A stretch of 64,000 nucleotides of DNA from assembly GCA_022749755.1 (NCBI GenBank), contig CM040443.1:18087228-18151227 (forward strand). Reading direction: 5' to 3'. The notes beneath the pieces are model-generated. The model saw only the letters and a program-made list of their open reading frames with translations. It did no database searches and had not been told where the DNA came from. Numbering within the stretch: the first letter of the stretch is position 1; every line of letters starts with the position of its first letter. The translations under genes were made by a program, and so were the position numbers. The stretch comes from Azadirachta indica. Its lineage: Eukaryota; Streptophyta; Magnoliopsida; Sapindales; Meliaceae. This document shows positions 1 through 10,847 of this stretch, piece after piece.

Positions 1-342
1 ACATGGGTTAGGTTATGCAAAAAAAAAAAAAAAGAAAAAATGAGATAGAAATAATCTTTGCCCAAGGAAGTTTACCTTGACAAAATTTAGAACCAATGTT
101 GTTTGATTCTAATTAAGTCCCATAACATGTATTAGTTATAAAAGCACAAAAAGAAGGTTTATTAATAATTCGACTGATGAGTATTTGGCACATATATAGT
201 AAATTTTTAAGTGAGAGTTTGTTTATTTTGAGAAGATGAAAAGAAAAAGAATGATTTTTACTTTGAATGTAAATTGTATAAATCAACTCTAAATGATATT
301 GCTTATATTACTAGAGACTAGTAATAAGCTGGTCGGGGGGTG
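1..342 (+). mobile_element. 3' untranslated tail and polypurine tract of an Athila/Tat-like gypsy element
   Basis: This is non-coding, A-rich sequence ending in a purine tract (GGTCGGGGGGTG, 331-342) directly before an LTR that begins TGATGAATG. A G-run of this kind abutting a TG is the plus-strand primer site of LTR retrotransposons, and the preceding ACTAGAGACTAG phrase is typical of Athila/Tat 3' regions. The rest of the element lies to the left, outside the window. No ORF is recognisable here. Confidence 0.6.
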
Positions 343-1742
343 TGATGAATGTTTAAAACTATAGGTTTATCAAAAGAAATATTATGATTTATACTTAATA
401 ATGTTCTTCTATTCCCCAATAATGAAGCATATTCCTTTATATTGAATTGTGAAACATGAATTGGACTAAATAGTTGGTTTTGCGCAGGTTTCATATAATA
501 AGCGTATCTTTCAATTCAAATTATCAATTGATACGATTCTTGAGCTAGACAAATATAAACTCATCATTTCACAACTTTATAAGCCAATGGTTGGACCAGT
601 TCGAGCAATTAATGGGACGAAATTGGGCTTCAACAGAACTCAAGCGCATCTTTGAACCAGCCCAACAAGCTTCCGTATTTGGGATGTATCTCCCTAAATA
701 TGAAACCAAAAATTACATGGTTGGATGATCTACAAAGCTGAGAAAAGGATCTAAATTGTTTATGTTTGGTACTTTCTCAAATTTCAACTGGTCGGTTACC
801 AAAAAGAGCTATCATTCTAGAAGGGCGGTGGAGAAATGTGACTTGAACATCTCTGCCTATTTTCAACACAACTCATGGTTTAAAATAGAAATAAGAGCGA
901 GATATGGACCATTAGAAAGATGAGTCATCCACCTACAACTTTGAAGAAGGATGCTTTACAAAATTCGGTGGTTTTCATGGTCAAAGATATGTTGGAAGTT
1001 GGTAAAGCGTGATTAATTAGAAATTGACCAAATCATGTTCGCACATGTGGAATGTTTTTTGTTTTACCTATATAAAGGAAGACGTGGAAGTGAGGAGGAG
1101 ATCAGTTTTGTTTTCCATTTCTATTTTATTGTTGTAATTTGAACTTCAATTAAATGATGTATTTCTAATTTCGTAAGTAGGGCTAAGGGTGAGCTTTTGA
1201 TGATTTTATAGTTTTGTTCTTTGATCTTTTGTTTTGCTCTTCATTGTTAATCTTTTTATTGATTGAGTACTATATTTTGCAAGTGATTTTGAATTGTTAG
1301 AAACCTTGATTCATTGTTAACAAATGGTACATTGAATGCTTGGATATTTTCTACATATCAAGAGCAAGACAACTTATAGTTTTTCACCATCAACTAAAAG
1401 GTAAGCTTTTGAATTCTTTGTACTTAAATGTTTTGTTTTCATCATCCAATTAAGATCACTTCTTTTGATTCTTAATTATATTTTTCTTTAAAAAAAAGGA
1501 TCAAGAATAAGTTCTATACAAATCATTAAAATGGATCCCTAATGCCCTAATATATAATAATATAGAATTTAAATTTGACAATAAGCAAATTCACTCCATT
1601 GGAATATTTGGATTTGTAATATTTAGACTTTTGGACTTGTAAACTTAATATAATATATTCCCTGTGGACCGACACTCGATCTTCCGAACTTTATTACTTG
1701 AGACAACCTATATTTGGGAGTTACAACCTTTAAGTTGTAGTA
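343..1742 (+). repeat. gypsy 3' LTR, copy A of a three-copy LTR family
   Basis: The LTR starts TGATGAATG and ends TTGTAGTA, where copies B and C end TTGTAGCA. It aligns along its length with 26378-27607 (same strand) and 53802-55183 (opposite strand), including the landmark GTGGACCGACACTCG near the 3' end. It is 1.40 kb long, against 1.23 kb for copy B, which has lost an internal block of roughly 170 bp. The G-rich tract just upstream and the lack of matching 5-bp flanks indicate a 3' LTR, not a solo LTR. It is inserted in the RNase H region of a minus-strand copia pol that resumes at 1743. Confidence 0.8.
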
Positions 1743-3811
1743 ATAGCCTTATACTAGTCTTCGATCATCTCTACCACATGCCCAATCAACATCACTGAAA
1801 GCGGTTAACATCATTTTCTTCTCCAAAGTGAGTGTTAAATCATGATCTGTTATGCCTTTTAAATACCTTAAAACTCTCTTGCAAGCTTGCCAATGTTCTT
1901 CTAGAGAATGTTCTAAAAATTGACTAAAATTATTCACTGTAAAGGCTATACTAGGTCTACTAACAGTGACACACTGTAAAGCACGTCCTATCATGCTTTT
2001 GTACAAAGTAGGATTTGAGATTTTTTCACCATTAGTTTTTTTCAACTTTTGTCCAGTCGTCATAGGAGTATCACATAGCTTTAAGTGTTCTATGTTTGTT
2101 CTTCTCAACAAATCATTGATGTATTTTGTTTGTCAAAAATGTAAATCATTTATGCTTCTATCTATTTCCACTCCAAATATATATATATACATATATATAT
2201 AGGAATGCCAATATCTTTTAAGTTTAAGCATTTGTAAAAGTTTGAAATCATTTACTCTATTATAATACCATCATTTCCTATCTATAAAATATCATCAGCA
2301 TAAATTAATAGCAAAATTATCGTCTCTCCTCTTTGTTGTATAAAAAAAGAAGAATCTGATGACTTTGATTCAAACCAAGCTCTTGGAGTTTGCTTTAACC
2401 TGTATAGTGCTTTCTTTAATTTATAAACATGTCCAGGCTTGGTGGAATCCGTGAAACCTACAGGCTGAGACATAGAAACATCTTCTTTGAAATCACTGTT
2501 TAAAAAGGAATTATTTATATCAATCTATCTTACTAGCTATCCATACATAATTGCTTTGCTCAAAACAACTCTAATAATCGGAGATTTGGCTATTAGACTA
2601 AAAGTTTCAAAGTAGTCGATCCCTACAACTTGATGAAACACCTTAGCAATCAATCTGGCTTTATATCTCTCTATGCTTCCATGTAGTTTCTATTTAACTT
2701 TGAAAACCCACTTGTTTCCCACTAATTTTTGGTCATTACATATTAATACCAAAGTCTAAGTATGGTTTCAAAGTAAAGAGTAAAACTCATCTCTCATAGC
2801 TTTGTGCCAATCTGGATCTCTTATAACTTGAACAACATTGTCAAGAACAGAGAATTGGTTGGGAGACAATTTACTTTGGGTATGGGTAAGGTAAAATTTT
2901 GGCTTAAAAATACATGCTTAGACCTAGTAGTAATGGGATGAGATGGTGTTGGAATAATTGATCGAGGTAGCATTATGGTTGTGGGATCAGCTGATTTTGG
3001 ACTAAAAAATTGGAGAAGTAAGTGCATGAAGTTCTATATTAGGTTCTAGGAAGGCTATGAGAATGGTTGAATCTGGTTGTAGGTTGGTTGCTTGGGGTTG
3101 ATTTATTGATTTGGACGAAGGACTAATGTTTGTTACTCCATCAATGTCTTCTAAAGTTATGTTGAAGTTGGAAACCTTTGGCATTCAGTCAAGTTCAAAG
3201 TACATGATGGAAACAAAAACATAGGATTATATTAAATCAGTTTAGAAATCTCACATTCTAACTTGTTACAAAAATCTTGATCTTCTTTGAAAGGAAACTG
3301 AAGTTCATAAAAAATAACATGTATAGCCACAAAAGTTTTTGCCATATGGTGTAGACACATGTATCTTTTGTGCTTTAAATTATAACCTAAAAAGACATAT
3401 TTAGAGGACCTAAACTAAAGTTTATTTTGGGTATAAGGTCCACAGAAAGGAAAACAAGCACTACCAAAACCCTTAAAAAAAGAATAGTCAAGTTTTACGC
3501 CAAATAATTTTTCAAATGAAGATTTATTTGTTAAAACAACTTAAGATAACCTATTGATGAGAAAAAACTGACATTTGTATGGCATTCCATTAGTAATAAG
3601 TAGGCACTCTTGACTGTGCCAATAAGGTGAGACTAGTTTTTACTAAACGCCTATGCTTTCTTTCGATTTTTCCATTTTGATAGTGAGTATATGGGCAAAG
3701 ATGTCTAAAAGTAATACCATTTTGTTATAGGAAAGGAAGAAAAGGTCTAAATTCCCCTCTCCAGTCAAATTGCATAGCTTTAATATTTGTATCAAATTAT
3801 TTTTCAACTAG
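1743..3811 (-). pseudogene. Ty1/copia pol fragment: INT C-terminal part, RT and RNase H start
   Basis: Read on the minus strand from about 3811 down to 1743. Integrase core and C-terminal sequence comes first (about 3811-3200, phrases such as FGSACFPF and a VFLGY-like block). A linker follows (3184-2821), then reverse transcriptase (about 2810-2280) with HVYKLKKALYRLKQTPRAW and an intact YADD catalytic motif at 2291-2302. The end of RT and the start of RNase H are at 2111-1749 (RYLKG, DWACGRDDRR). Frames are broken by stops and shifts. The fragment is cut at its 3' end by the gypsy LTR at 1742 and inside integrase by the nested element at 3817; the rest of the integrase continues at 6794-7297. 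In life this polyprotein would copy and integrate a copia element; here it is dead. Confidence 0.85.
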
Positions 3812-3816
3812 TGTTT

Positions 3817-4606
3817 TGTTGCAAAAACTAGCCTCAGAAAAAATGTTCTAACACTCATCTGATTAAGTTAAGATTGCGATCTAATAAAACTATCAGGTCT
3901 AATCAGATAATGAACACAAAACACGAAAATAATAAATAAGATCAAAGACAAACAAGAATTACATAGTTTGGCAAAATTGCCTACGTCCATGGAGTAAACA
4001 CATGTAAGGTCTTTTATTAAAAGCAGAAGATAGAATATATTCAAGATGACCTTTTTCTCTTAAATCACCCCTTTTGTCCTTTTTTTCCCTCACTACTCCC
4101 TTTTTTCAATACTCTAGAGTATATGATTTTTATAAGGTCCTTAAAAATCCTAATTCAAGTAGGTTTGATATCCTGATTCAAGTAGTTTTGGTAACCTTTT
4201 CAAGTCAAGACAACAACACCTTATCAAGTCCTCAAGTCTCGGATACCAGATCAAGTCCTCTTCAAGTCAAGATGACTACTCCGCCTTAACTCTTTGGGTC
4301 TTTAGGTCCTCTAGTCCTTGGGTACGTCAATACTACATTAGATCCTTTTTAAGTCAAGATGGTTAATTCACCTTTATTCTTTAGGTCTTCAGGGTCCTCG
4401 GATCCTCTAGTACTCGAATAGTAGATCAGATCCTCTTTCATTCAATATGATTACTCTACCTTCAGTCCTAGGATCCTCGGGTCTTTAAGTATTCGAATAT
4501 CAAATCAAATCCTCTTTAAGTTAGTATAACTACTCCACCTTGACATCTTAGGTTCTCAAGTACTCGAGTACTCAGGTTCTTAAGAATTTGAGATATCTAT
4601 TCTTCC
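3817..4606 (-). repeat. 3' LTR of the nested copia element, with internal tandem repeats
   Basis: It aligns with 5993-6791 over its whole length. On the minus strand it begins TGGAAG after a purine-rich PPT (TAGAAGCAAGG, about 4607-4617) and ends at TTGCAACA (3817). About 4180-4545 holds roughly four copies of an ~85-bp unit. Each contains a CAAGTCAAGATGA-like block, a CTCCACCTT block and runs of CCTCGAGTCCTC-type words. The unit recurs in the partner LTR and in the LTR remnant at 19525-20105. Confidence 0.8.
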
Positions 4607-5199
4607 ACCTTGCTTCTAATTCTTTTCCCTTTACATGTTCTTGCTCAAACTAGCTTCTTTGATAGTTGCTAATACCTGCCAAGTTCATACGTAGATTGAA
4701 CTTAGTGCATGGTAATGACTTTGTCAGCATATCAATAAGATTATCATTTATGTGTATTTTTACCAAGTTTACAGATCTTATAGCAATATGATCCCTGATG
4801 GTAGATCCATCCAAGACATATAAACCATTTTTTCTCCCCCTTGTTCATGACTACCATAGAACTGTTAACTACTTTCAGGGTCATATTTTCAACCTTGAAT
4901 ACATATCCTAGCTAATATGATATTCCCAAAGAGATCATGTTTCTTTTTAAGCCCGGTACATGCCTAACTTGATGTAATTCTCTTATCATACCATCAAACA
5001 TTTTGATCTTGACACTACCAATCCTAAAACTTTACATGCTTTATTATGACCATTAATACTTTATCCTCATTACATGTTTTATAAGATTAAACATATTCAA
5101 ATTAAGGCACATATGGAAAGAATAACCCGAATCTAACACCTACTCACCTTCTGTCTTGGCATTAAATATGATGAGTAAATTTGCAAACTCAAAACAATC

Positions 5200-5962
5200 T
5201 TTTGTTAACAACAGCTGCATCAACATCTACCTTCTTCTTGTTCTTTCTCTCTTGACAATCCCTTTTAAAACGTCGTTCTTTATGGCAATGAAAGCACTTC
5301 AAGGTCTTTGGCTTTAACTTGGATCTAACATGTTTCTTGCCCCTATTATCTTATTTTATTGGTCTTCCCCTTGTTGTCAAAACTTGTCCTTGACCTGAGT
5401 TTTGCTCTTTTTGCTTCCTGGTTAGTTTTTTGGAGTTTAAGGTTGCCTTAACATATGAGGTCCCACCACATATTAAGGTCTCAACAAAGTGGTCATACGA
5501 TTTTGGTAAAGAACTCAACAAGATCATTGCCTAGTCCTCATCTTCAATCTTCACATCTATTGTTACAAGGTCAATAACTAACTTATTAAATAAATCAATG
5601 TATTTTTTAATTGAGGTCCCTTCAGTCATAGCAAGGGTATACAATCATTTCTTCAAGGATATCCGATTGGCCAAAGATTCGGTCATGTAAATTGCTTCTA
5701 AGATGTGCTAAAGCCCAATTGCAGTCTTCTCCTTTGAAGCTTCCCTTAGAACCTGATTACTCAAACTTAATATAATTTTAGAATGAGCTTTCCTTAGAAT
5801 CTCCCTCTTCTTAGATTTTGTTAGCGTACGAGGCATCTTGTCTTCTCCTTTAAGAGCATCCTTTAATTCTTAATAAACCAATATTGCCTTTATCTTCAGA
5901 CGCCACAAGTTAAAGTCATTATCTCCATTGAATTTCTTCATATCAAATTTAGGCAAAGACAT
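5200..5962 (-). pseudogene. copia gag (UBN2-type) with zinc-knuckle relic
   Basis: The start is chosen at the ATG at 5962 on the minus strand, about 30 bases after the PBS. The N-terminus reads MSLPKFDMKKFNGDNDFNLW, the usual opening of copia capsid proteins. Further on come a SLPKSYDHFVETL-like capsid block and, near 5300-5260, a zinc knuckle CFHCHKERRFKRDC, in which the histidine expected in CX2CX4HX4C is arginine. Several in-frame stops interrupt it. The normal role is capsid assembly and RNA packaging. As this is the only sizeable gene left in the element, it would have depended on other elements' pol for movement. Confidence 0.85.
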
Positions 5963-5977
5963 TGTTACTTCGGAACT

Positions 5978-5992
5978 GGCTCTGATATCAAT
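5978..5992 (-). other. Primer binding site (initiator tRNA-Met type)
   Basis: Immediately inside the right LTR the minus strand reads ATTGATATCAGAGCC. This matches, with one change, the TGGTATCAGAGC complement of plant initiator tRNA-Met used by most copia elements. It fixes the 5' end of the element at the right-hand side. Confidence 0.75.
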
Positions 5993-6793
5993 TGTTGTGG
6001 AAAACCAACCTCAGAAATAATGTTCTAACATTGGTCTGATTGAATCAATATTATAATCTAATAAAGCTATCAAGTTTGAACATATAATGAACACATAACA
6101 CGAAAATAATAAACAAGAGCAGATATAAAAAAGATTTACGTGTTCAGAAAAATTGTTTACATCTACAGAGCAAACACATGTAAGAGCTTTTACTAAAAGT
6201 AGAAGGTAGAATCTGTACAAGATAACTCTTTTCTTTCAAATTACCTGTCTTTAGTTTCTCCCTCTCTTTTCCCTTTTTTCCTCTCACCTCTCCCTTCTTT
6301 CAATACTCAAGAGTATAGGTTTCTATTATGCCCTTAAAAATCCCAATTCAAGTAGGTTTGGTATCTTCTTTAAGTTAGGATGACAACATCTCCTTGGGTC
6401 CGCAGGTCCTCGAATACTCAGATACCATATCAGTCTTCTTCAAGTCAAGATGACTACTTTACCTTGACTCTTTGGGTCTTTAGGTCCTTGAGTCCTCGAG
6501 TCCTCAGGTATTTGGATACTACATCAAATCCTATTCAAGTTAGGATGATCACTCCACCTTGACTCCTTGGGTCCTCGAGTCCTCAAGTCTTCAGATACCA
6601 TATCAAATCCTCTTAAAGTCAAGATGATTACTCTATTTTTACTCCTTTGGTCCTCGAGTACTCAGATATTAGATTAGATTCTTATCAAGTCAAGATGACT
6701 ACTCTACATTGACTTTTTAAGTTCTTGGGCTCTCAAGTACTCGAGTACTCAGGTACTTAGGTTCTCAAGAATTTGAAGCATATATTCTTCATA
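5993..6793 (-). repeat. 5' LTR of the nested copia element
   Basis: Partner of 3817-4606. On the minus strand it ends CCACAACA just before the PBS. It carries the same ~85-bp tandem units (about 6400-6720). Its outer end reads CTTCATA on the plus strand, where the left LTR has CTTCCA, so the terminal TG may be blurred by a two-base addition. Confidence 0.8.
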
Positions 6794-7297
6794 TGTTTAT
6801 ATTGTAAAAGTATGGTAAAAGCTTAAGATTTGGTAGTCAAATGAAAAAACCAAGTATATTGTGCAAAATCATCAAGAAAACTAACATAATATTTATATCC
6901 TTTTGACTAAGTAATTAGTGCTAGACCCCAAAGATTTATATGAATTAATTCTAAAGGTCTAGTGGTTTTGGTTTCAGAAGCGCCAAAATGTTGCTTGTAA
7001 GCTTTGCCAGACTAACATGCAAAGCATATATTGAGATTAAAATGACCCAGCTTTCTGTGCTACAATTCTAATTTATTTGAAAGAACAAAATTGAAACATG
7101 GAGATAAAAAAGACTTAGTTGCATTTCTTTGATCGGTGACACCTTACTAGAATTTGCTCATTAAAACTCAAGATTTTTGAAAGAAGAAGAATTATGCACT
7201 TGCGAACTAAGGCTTTCATTTGTTTCTTGCAGTAGATATAATTCATCTTTTGCCACACCTTTAAGCAAAATAGTCTCAGCCTCTTGTCCTTCATAAG
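6794..7297 (-). pseudogene. copia integrase N-terminal and pre-integrase region (continuation of the outer copia)
   Basis: On the minus strand the reading runs from a pre-integrase phrase near 7297-7170 (ILLKGVAKDELYLLQ) into the integrase zinc-finger/core start (GKAYKQHF, then ETKTTRPLELIHINLWG, then KYYVSFLDDFAQYTW). It breaks off where the nested element begins at 6793 and resumes at 3811. The catalytic aspartate context of the core (HINLWG for the usual HTDLWG) has changed D to N. The element is cut at about 7297, so gag and protease are absent. Confidence 0.85.
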
Positions 7298-7540
7298 AAA
7301 AAAAAAAATTTGTGAAATTTAATGTATATATTATTATTTGTAAGTAACACATTGAAGACAACATAGTATTAGGGAACAAAAATATGTATCTTCCTGTGTA
7401 TGTTTTGTATTTTTTGAGTTTTATTATATGATAATATAATTGTTTATACATTGTTTCTTTAATACAATACATGATAAATATGTATATGTATAATTTTCAT
7501 CAATAAAATAAATTGGATGATAAATTATATAATATATTGG
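7298..7540. other. AT-rich spacer, nothing recognised
   Basis: Low-complexity A/T sequence directly right of the copia truncation. I see no motif, terminal repeat or coding signal in it. Confidence 0.5.
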
Positions 7541-8010
7541 TTAAATTTTGGAATACATTGATGACTACAGTTTCGATCATATTAGAAATTTTGCATTGAT
7601 CGAAACTGCTCAGCACTATGTGATCAAAACTACCTCTTTTCTGTCTTTGATTGTTGAAAAAAATTGAAACTCCACTTTCGATCACGTTAAAAATTTTGCA
7701 TTCATCGAAACTACTTCTTTTCTGTCTATGATTCTAGAAAAATTGAAACTACACTTTCAACCATGTTAAAAATTTTACATGTGATCGAAACCATATCTTT
7801 TGTATTTTGGTTAGGGAATCAATGGAAAATGTAATTTTGATTTTAACACTTCAAAGATTACATATGAACAAAACTACAAGAGTAGTGTTTGATCGAAATA
7901 ATGTTTATATTTATTATGTATCTACACGATTTCATTCACATTCATTCCTTTTTAACACATTTGAATCAATAGTTTCGTATTTTTTTTGCGGAGACTCCAA
8001 AGAGCTATAA
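7541..8010. repeat. Hairpin-containing tandem repeat built on TTTCGATCA / TGATCGAAA
   Basis: Three related units begin near 7571, 7677 and 7755 (spacings about 106 and 78 bp). Each has TTTCGATCAY, then GTTAAAAATTTTGCAT, then GATCGAAAC, followed by CTTTTCTGTCT. In the first unit AGTTTCGATCA (7569) and TGATCGAAACT (7598) are inverted copies able to form a stem. A further GATCGAAA lies near 7890. The family is not one I can name. The 67-residue ORF across 7807-8010 looks like chance. Confidence 0.6.
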
Positions 8011-8348
8011 TTTAGAGGCAGTTTTGATGAAAGATTTCCGTCAACAATTTCAATCATATTAAGTTTTGGTTCATGAGCAAAATTGCAGTTGCAATTTCTC
8101 CAGAATTAGAAAAATAATTGATGGTATATTAACCTCCATTCGATGTTTGATCCCATAAGGCCCCCTCCATAGTAATTATCATTATTGGCTCTGTCATGCC
8201 TATACAAAAACCCAACAATATTAACAATATTACATATATAATCCTAACTAAAGACAATTTTTCACCATTTAAGAAAAATAAAAATTGCTTAAATTCTACT
8301 TAAAAATGAATGGCAAACATGAAATTTTATCCGTATCTAATCGAAGGT

Positions 8349-8471
8349 AACTTTCGATTATAAGTGATTTTTTCCTTATGATTAAAAGTTAGTTTTGGTT
8401 ATGAGGAGAAAAGTATATGATTGAAACTAACTTTTGATCATAAGAAAAAAATCACTCATGATCGAAGCTAC
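8349..8471. repeat. Imperfect hairpin with ~48-nt arms
   Basis: Arms 8349-8396 and 8423-8471 are reverse complements with a minority of mismatches and a ~26-nt loop. They share AAAAGTTAGTTT / AAACTAACTTTT next to the loop and TTCGATTATAAGTGATTTTTT further out. The outer ends carry the same TCGATCA-like word as the repeats at 7.5-7.9 kb, so this is probably a relative of them. Confidence 0.65.
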
Positions 8472-9690
8472 GTCACAAATTTGTTCCCACATTCTCTATT
8501 TTCATTTTCTCTCTCAATCATTTACACCAAACACATTCAAACAATTAACACACATCTTAATAATAATTTCTATTACTATAATCTCTAACTATACACAAAC
8601 AACATCAATTTTTATATTTTCAACAAATTTTCTTCCTTAATTTTTCAAATTATAATCACCCACCTACTTGTACTTTAATGTTTGGTTACTTTTCTTTAGT
8701 TGAAATGGAATGAAAAATTAAGTTTATAATAAAAAAATTAAAGAAAAACTCTCTTTATTAAGATAAGACGGAAGAAATTAGAAGAAGGAAACAAAATACA
8801 AGAGAGAAGTAAGACTGGAAAAAGAAGAAGAAAGATTTTAATTTTTGGGTTGGGGGTAATTTTGTTTACAAAAAATTTAGTTGGTTATTTTGTAAATAAC
8901 TTTAAACAGTGGTTATTTCTAACAATATGGGGTGAACAGTAAATATTTTTGTAAATTTCTCTAAAAAAATCATGGATACCAAAAAAATTAGTAATCAGCA
9001 ATGGAAATGACAGACGGGACTAAGATATTTCATTGATTGACAAACTAAAATAGCAAAAAGAATGAAGTAATTTTCCACAATGCAAAACGAAACACTATCC
9101 AACGTATTTGCCACTACAGATTGACTGTATGTTCAAAGAATTTTGCACCAATAAGCCTAAGAATTAATGTACCTTCTCTTGTTGCTATTCCTCTCCATAA
9201 TGTCATGAACTCTGCACAAAATATATTCATTTTGGTCTCATATCACATTAAGGTGCATACGCATATAAATAAAAAGTGAAAACAATATCAAAAGAAAAAA
9301 AGTTGAATTTGCGTGTAATAAAGAAGCAAGAAATAACAGTTAAGTTTTTTTTAATATATAGTTTAATTAACATTTATGATTTCACCAACCCAAAACGAAA
9401 CCAATTAAACCAATTAAATGCTTTACGCTTTTCTTCTTCTAATGCCCTGCTTTCATCATTCCATGTCTCTTTAAATTCAATGCTAGATAGAGAAATATAT
9501 TTATATATATATAATTTATTACTTGTTAAATAATTAATTTAGGTCTTGAATTGTTTTTGTTTGATAAAAGCCGCCCACATGTGATCCTGTTGCACGCTTA
9601 ATTTCCAGTATATATATACTATATCAGAAAATTGACTTTTTTTCAAAAAAAAAAAAAAAATAGATAAAAGTTAAACTATTGAAAAATAAC
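8472..9690. other. AT-rich intergenic DNA, no gene seen
   Basis: No recognisable protein, RNA gene or terminal repeat. It contains a poly-A run near 9645 and scattered TATA-rich stretches. Short ORFs here have no family signature. Confidence 0.5.
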
Positions 9691-10330
9691 CTCCGGGCAA
9701 AAGCTTAATGGAAAAATATATTAAAAATAAAGTAAAACAATAACAAGAATAGAAATGCCAAAGAGGCTTACATAATTAACCAAGTTTGGAGAACTCAGCT
9801 AGTAAAATAGCAGCATCGATCCAGCAAACTCATCTAGGTAAAAACAACAGAATAAGCAAAAATAAGCCAATATTGCAACAAAAATACTTGTTGCAGTAAG
9901 CAAAGCACAAGATAACCAGCAGCATTTAAAAGCACCAATCAGTAATAAAGCTAGCAGAAATCTAGCAGCAAGCATGACAGAAGCTCAAACAGATTAGCAA
10001 AAGATAAAGCAACAACAATAGCACAAGGGCAGCCTCCGTATTGCGGCAAGCAACAACAACAAACAGCAAACCCAACAGATACCTAAGATGAATTTTAGCT
10101 ATTCAAAATCACTTTTATCTCGTCTCACAACAATCTCAAATGAGCTTTGGGCCATTTAATTGATACTCCGACCTGAAGCTAGCTGACGCACCAAGTCCAT
10201 TGTCAGTAGGATTAACAAGCTTAAAACTATAGCCTCTTGATCCAACATCCCTAAAGATATATATCTTATTTCTCTTCAAATTAGGCACAAACCTAACTTG
10301 TTGCATGGATGCAAGGGAAAAATAATGGAG
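9691..10330 (-). repeat. CAA/CAG-rich block with a weak copia-like trace
   Basis: Base composition changes here: 9800-10110 is rich in AGCA, CAACAA and AGCAGC words. Right of it, the minus strand of 10330-10150 reads QVRFVPNLKRNKIY and then a glycine-rich phrase. This weakly recalls the copia protease-downstream block VxxVPxLKRNLIS. It may be the edge of an LTR element whose LTR is the CAG-rich part, but no second copy, TSD or PBS is visible in the window. Confidence 0.3.
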
Positions 10331-10847
10331 AAATTAGTTTATGTAGCCAAAACAATCTGAATTTGAATAATATGTTTATTTTTTTAAATATTTAAAAATA
10401 AGTATTAAGTTATTTGTTTTTGTAAAATAAAAAATCTGATAATTGATATTTTAACATATATCTCTTTTAAATGATATACGTATATTATATAATAATTTTG
10501 ATTACATTTACGAAATAATAAATAAAAAGAAATTATTTTAAGAAATTATATTAGTATGTATATTTTTTTTGTTGATATATGATTTTTTTTTTAAAAATAT
10601 GTAATAGATTATATTAGTTTGTACATTATTCTTCTGTTTGATATACAACCTATTTCCTTTTTTGCATTTGCTTAAATTTCTTTAAAAAAAAAATAGAAAT
10701 CAATCATGCATATGATATAAAGATTAATAAAGATTGAATAAAAATAATGAATCATATTGTAATATTGTTGTACGTAAACATAGAAATTTATTATTTCCTT
10801 ATTCGAGAATTTGTTAACTATAATTTTAATTTTGTTCATGAATAAAT
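10331..10847. other. AT-rich spacer, nothing recognised
   Basis: Extremely A/T-rich sequence between the CAG-rich block and the foldback element. No coding or structural signal is seen. Confidence 0.5.

Larger units (their letters stand above)
3817..6793 (-). mobile_element. Nested copia element with two LTRs, gag and PR but no INT-RT-RH
   Basis: Two direct LTRs (3817-4606 and 5993-6793) flank about 1.4 kb of minus-strand internal sequence holding a PBS, gag, a decayed protease/pre-integrase region and the last residues of RNase H. Integrase, RT and most of RNase H are missing: reading passes from the pre-integrase phrase LYVLDGSTI to an RNase H tail (KIHINDNLIDMLTKSLP) near 4765-4782. The element sits inside the integrase of the surrounding copia, whose sequence resumes on each side. 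The flank TGTTT occurs at 3812-3816 and 6794-6798, fitting a 5-bp target duplication, though the right LTR end has two extra bases (TA). The gag type and PBS suggest a Tork/Tnt1-like lineage (inference). Confidence 0.85.

Noticed and set aside
7161..7472. 103-residue minus ORF as an intact small gene
   Set aside because: Only the C-terminal part is meaningful (copia pre-integrase); the N-terminal part is chance readthrough of AT-rich flank.
10150..10330. A full copia element at 9.7-10.3 kb
   Set aside because: Only one weak VPNLKRN-like phrase; no LTR pair, PBS or further domains.
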